From positions 1 to 7,771 of the forward strand of contig WQTY01000092.1 in NCBI GenBank assembly GCA_009786045.1: 7,771 bases of DNA, written 5' to 3'. Source of the stretch: Pseudomonadota bacterium. GTDB lineage: Bacteria; Myxococcota_A; Bradymonadia; UBA4248. A model generated the notes under the pieces. The model did not search any database. It had not been told where the DNA came from and was given only the letters and a program-made list of their open reading frames with translations. The first letter of the stretch is position 1, and each line of letters begins with the position of its first letter. The position numbers and the translations under genes were made by a program. Shown here piece by piece: positions 6,076 through 7,771 of the stretch.

Positions 6076-7566
6076 TTAGCCCACGACCAGCTTGATATTC
6101 GGGACGAGGGCCATGTTATAATCCGTCACCGTCACAAGCACAATGTAGCCTGCTTCCGCCTCCTTTTCCTTTTCTTTATAGATCCCGGTGTTACGGAGAA
6201 TGGCGGGCAGAAAAACCCATGGCTGCCGGATAACTTCTTCTTCGACGAGTATGGGCAATACCGCCCAATACAGACTCATGCGCGCACAAATCCTTGGCTT
6301 CGTACTCATCGCCAAAATCGGCGCGTGCGGGCGTTCTGTGGAAACCATTCGGCATGTCTCGCCCGTATTGGAGCACACGGCCATGGCTTTGGCATTGAGT
6401 TCGCGCGCCATCTGTGCCGCAGAGCGAGAGAGGCCCTCAAAGATTTGAGTCGACATCGTTGCTCCACGCTCGGCCAGTTCTTCATGGGTGACCAGTGACA
6501 GGAAACGATCTGCCTGAGATTGATAGGCCTCGATCATGCGCACAACGCGATCCATCGTTCGAACGGCTTCTACCGGAAAACGCCCCACGGCCGTTTCTCC
6601 CGAAAGCATCACCGCATCTGCGCCGGCCATTGCTGCCCAGGCCACATCTGTCACCTCGGCACGTGTCGGCGTGCTCATGCCAATCATGGATTCAAGCATC
6701 TGTGTCGCCACGATGACCGGCTTGTTGGCTTCGATGGCCATGCGTGTAAGCTCTTTCTGGATGAGCGGGATTTCTTCGGCCGACATTTCGACCCCAAGAT
6801 CTCCGCGTGCAATCATCAGGGCATCCGATATTGCAAGGATTTCGCCAATATTTTCAAGTGCTTCTGGCTTTTCGATTTTTGCAATGATGGGAATGTCGGC
6901 GCAATTCGTACCAAGAAACTGCTTCAATTCTTCAATGTCTGCTGCGCTCTGCACAAACGACAGCGCCAGATAATCCACCCCAAGCTCGCAGGCAAGCGCT
7001 GCATCTTCCCTGTCTTTGGCCGTAAAGGCAGGAGAAGAAATTTTAACATTGGGCAGGTTAATGCCCTTGCGATCTGACAATTCGCCGCCACGAATGACCG
7101 TGCATGAAATTTCCGTGTCTTCGACGGCATCTACGCGTACCGAACGTGTGCCATCGGCCATCAGGATGATGTCCCCGCGCTTAACGTCTTTAGCCAGATG
7201 CTCGTATTCACAGGGAATCAGCTGCGCCGTGCCCGGGACTTTGCGCACAGTCAGTGTGACCTGGGTCCCTTCGATCAGCATAATCGGGCCGTCCGGGAAA
7301 AATCCCACGCGAATCTTTGGACCGCAAAGATCCCCAAAGACGCCCACGTGCTTTCCGCTGCGCGCGATGGCTTCTTTCACCAGCCGAAAACACTCTCTGT
7401 GGGATTCGTGCGTGCCGTGCGAAAAATTCATGCGAAAAACATCGACACCTGCCTCAATCAGCGCATCCAGAATGGCTGGTGCTGTCGAAGATGGACCAAG
7501 CGTCGCCACAATCTTTGTGCGGCGGAAAGTCAAAAGTTCGTTTTTAAATTCAAGTCGTTGCTTCAT
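6076..7566 (-). CDS. pyk: Pyruvate kinase
   Basis: This is a full-length 496-residue enzyme converting phosphoenolpyruvate and ADP to pyruvate and ATP, the last step of glycolysis, in the cytoplasm. Visible motifs are RRTKIVATLGPSS (15-27), FRMNFSHG (44-51), DLCGPKIRVG (79-88), the signature IIAKIEKPEAL (227-237) with catalytic Lys230 and metal-binding Glu232, and ARGDLGVEM (253-261) with Asp256. TQMLESM (288-294) and the stretch from 318 with VMLSGETAVGRFPVEAV follow. The B domain spans roughly 88-185 and the C domain begins near 365. The motif Leu80/Lys84/Val87 matches potassium-independent pyruvate kinases, which carry Lys rather than Glu at the key position. The last 25 residues lack the usual GxxGTTN loop. 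ATG 7566 has GGAG 6 nt upstream; the frame stays open to TTG 7635, but those 23 extra residues do not look like the family. Upstream lie about 100 nt with no convincing promoter, then repeats. Confidence 0.96.
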   Translation of the reverse strand: MKQRLEFKNELLTFRRTKIVATLGPSSTAPAILDALIEAGVDVFRMNFSHGTHESHRECFRLVKEAIARSGKHVGVFGDLCGPKIRVGFFPDGPIMLIEGTQVTLTVRKVPGTAQLIPCEYEHLAKDVKRGDIILMADGTRSVRVDAVEDTEISCTVIRGGELSDRKGINLPNVKISSPAFTAKDREDAALACELGVDYLALSFVQSAADIEELKQFLGTNCADIPIIAKIEKPEALENIGEILAISDALMIARGDLGVEMSAEEIPLIQKELTRMAIEANKPVIVATQMLESMIGMSTPTRAEVTDVAWAAMAGADAVMLSGETAVGRFPVEAVRTMDRVVRMIEAYQSQADRFLSLVTHEELAERGATMSTQIFEGLSRSAAQMARELNAKAMAVCSNTGETCRMVSTERPHAPILAMSTKPRICARMSLYWAVLPILVEEEVIRQPWVFLPAILRNTGIYKEKEKEAEAGYIVLVTVTDYNMALVPNIKLVVG

Positions 7567-7663
7567 GGTGACTCCGTGATGACGAAACAAAACAGGCAAT
7601 CGGCTGCATATCCTATATGAACCCGACGAATGCAATCAGAAACTGGAAACTAACGGGAAGGGT

Positions 7664-7763
7664 GGGGGCAGCGCCCCCTGCGCCGCTATCGGCCACAAAC
7701 CCCCGTCGCCTGCGGCGCCACCCCCTTTGTGAAAGGGGGCGTGGCCGATACGCGTCTACCCCC
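7664..7763 (-). repeat. Composite palindromic repeat element, copy B (inverted relative to copy A)
   Basis: Read on the minus strand it opens with the same 20-mer as copy A (7763-7744). A large branched stem follows: TATCGGCCAC (7687-7696) pairs with GTGGCCGATA (7741-7750). Inside lie an 8-bp hairpin CCCCCTTT-GTG-AAAGGGGG (7721-7739) and a small CGCC/GGCG stem (7707-7717), giving a three-way-junction shape. It ends with GCGGCGCAGGGGG and the hairpin GGGGGC/GCCCCC (7664-7678). It lies about 100 nt upstream of pyruvate kinase. No protein-coding content is seen in 7636-7771. Confidence 0.8.
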
Positions 7764-7771
7764 ATAGCGGG

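Noticed and set aside
7567..7635. Longer pyruvate kinase start at TTG 7635
   Set aside because: ATG 7566 has a good ribosome site, and the extra 23 residues are unlike the family.
7600..7645. Promoter TTGCAT - 17 nt - GATATG upstream of pyruvate kinase
   Set aside because: The -10 match is poor and other pairings are equally good, so it is not reported as a feature.

Overview
The window is bacterial. All seven supported genes lie on the minus strand, so transcription runs from the right end of the window to the left. Nothing here identifies the species. Most genes have Shine-Dalgarno sites, the intergenic gaps are full of GC-rich palindromic repeats, and one housekeeping gene (pyruvate kinase) is present. 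There are no tRNA or rRNA genes and no CRISPR array.

Right part (7771 to 4565): a complete pyruvate kinase, then after 77 nt a 477-residue protein of unknown function. The start of that protein resembles the STI1 repeats of ubiquilin-type proteins. This block is GC-rich and is bracketed by two inverted copies of one repeat element (7664-7763 and 4338-4403).

Middle gap (4564 to 4009): about 550 bases without a gene. It holds a perfect 14-bp inverted repeat, a run of GC-rich hairpins, one long repeat element and a possible extended -10 promoter pointing left. I see nothing in 4404-4501.

Left part (4008 to 1): an accessory cluster that looks defence-related. A DNA cytosine-5 methyltransferase has lost its C-terminal half and is followed immediately by a large AT-rich HEPN protein resembling ApeA. 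Next come a small DUF4160 protein and a DUF2442 protein. Gaps of 7, 15 and 11 nt suggest one transcript. After a 221-nt gap with two more palindromic elements, a Schlafen-type AlbA_2 / divergent-ATPase regulator begins and runs off the left edge.

The most interesting reading (inference) is that a modification methyltransferase and a HEPN RNase once worked as one immunity unit, and that the methyltransferase later decayed by an internal deletion. Traces of the deletion appear to survive at the junction: a short out-of-frame tail ends in TAATG, overlapping the HEPN start codon.
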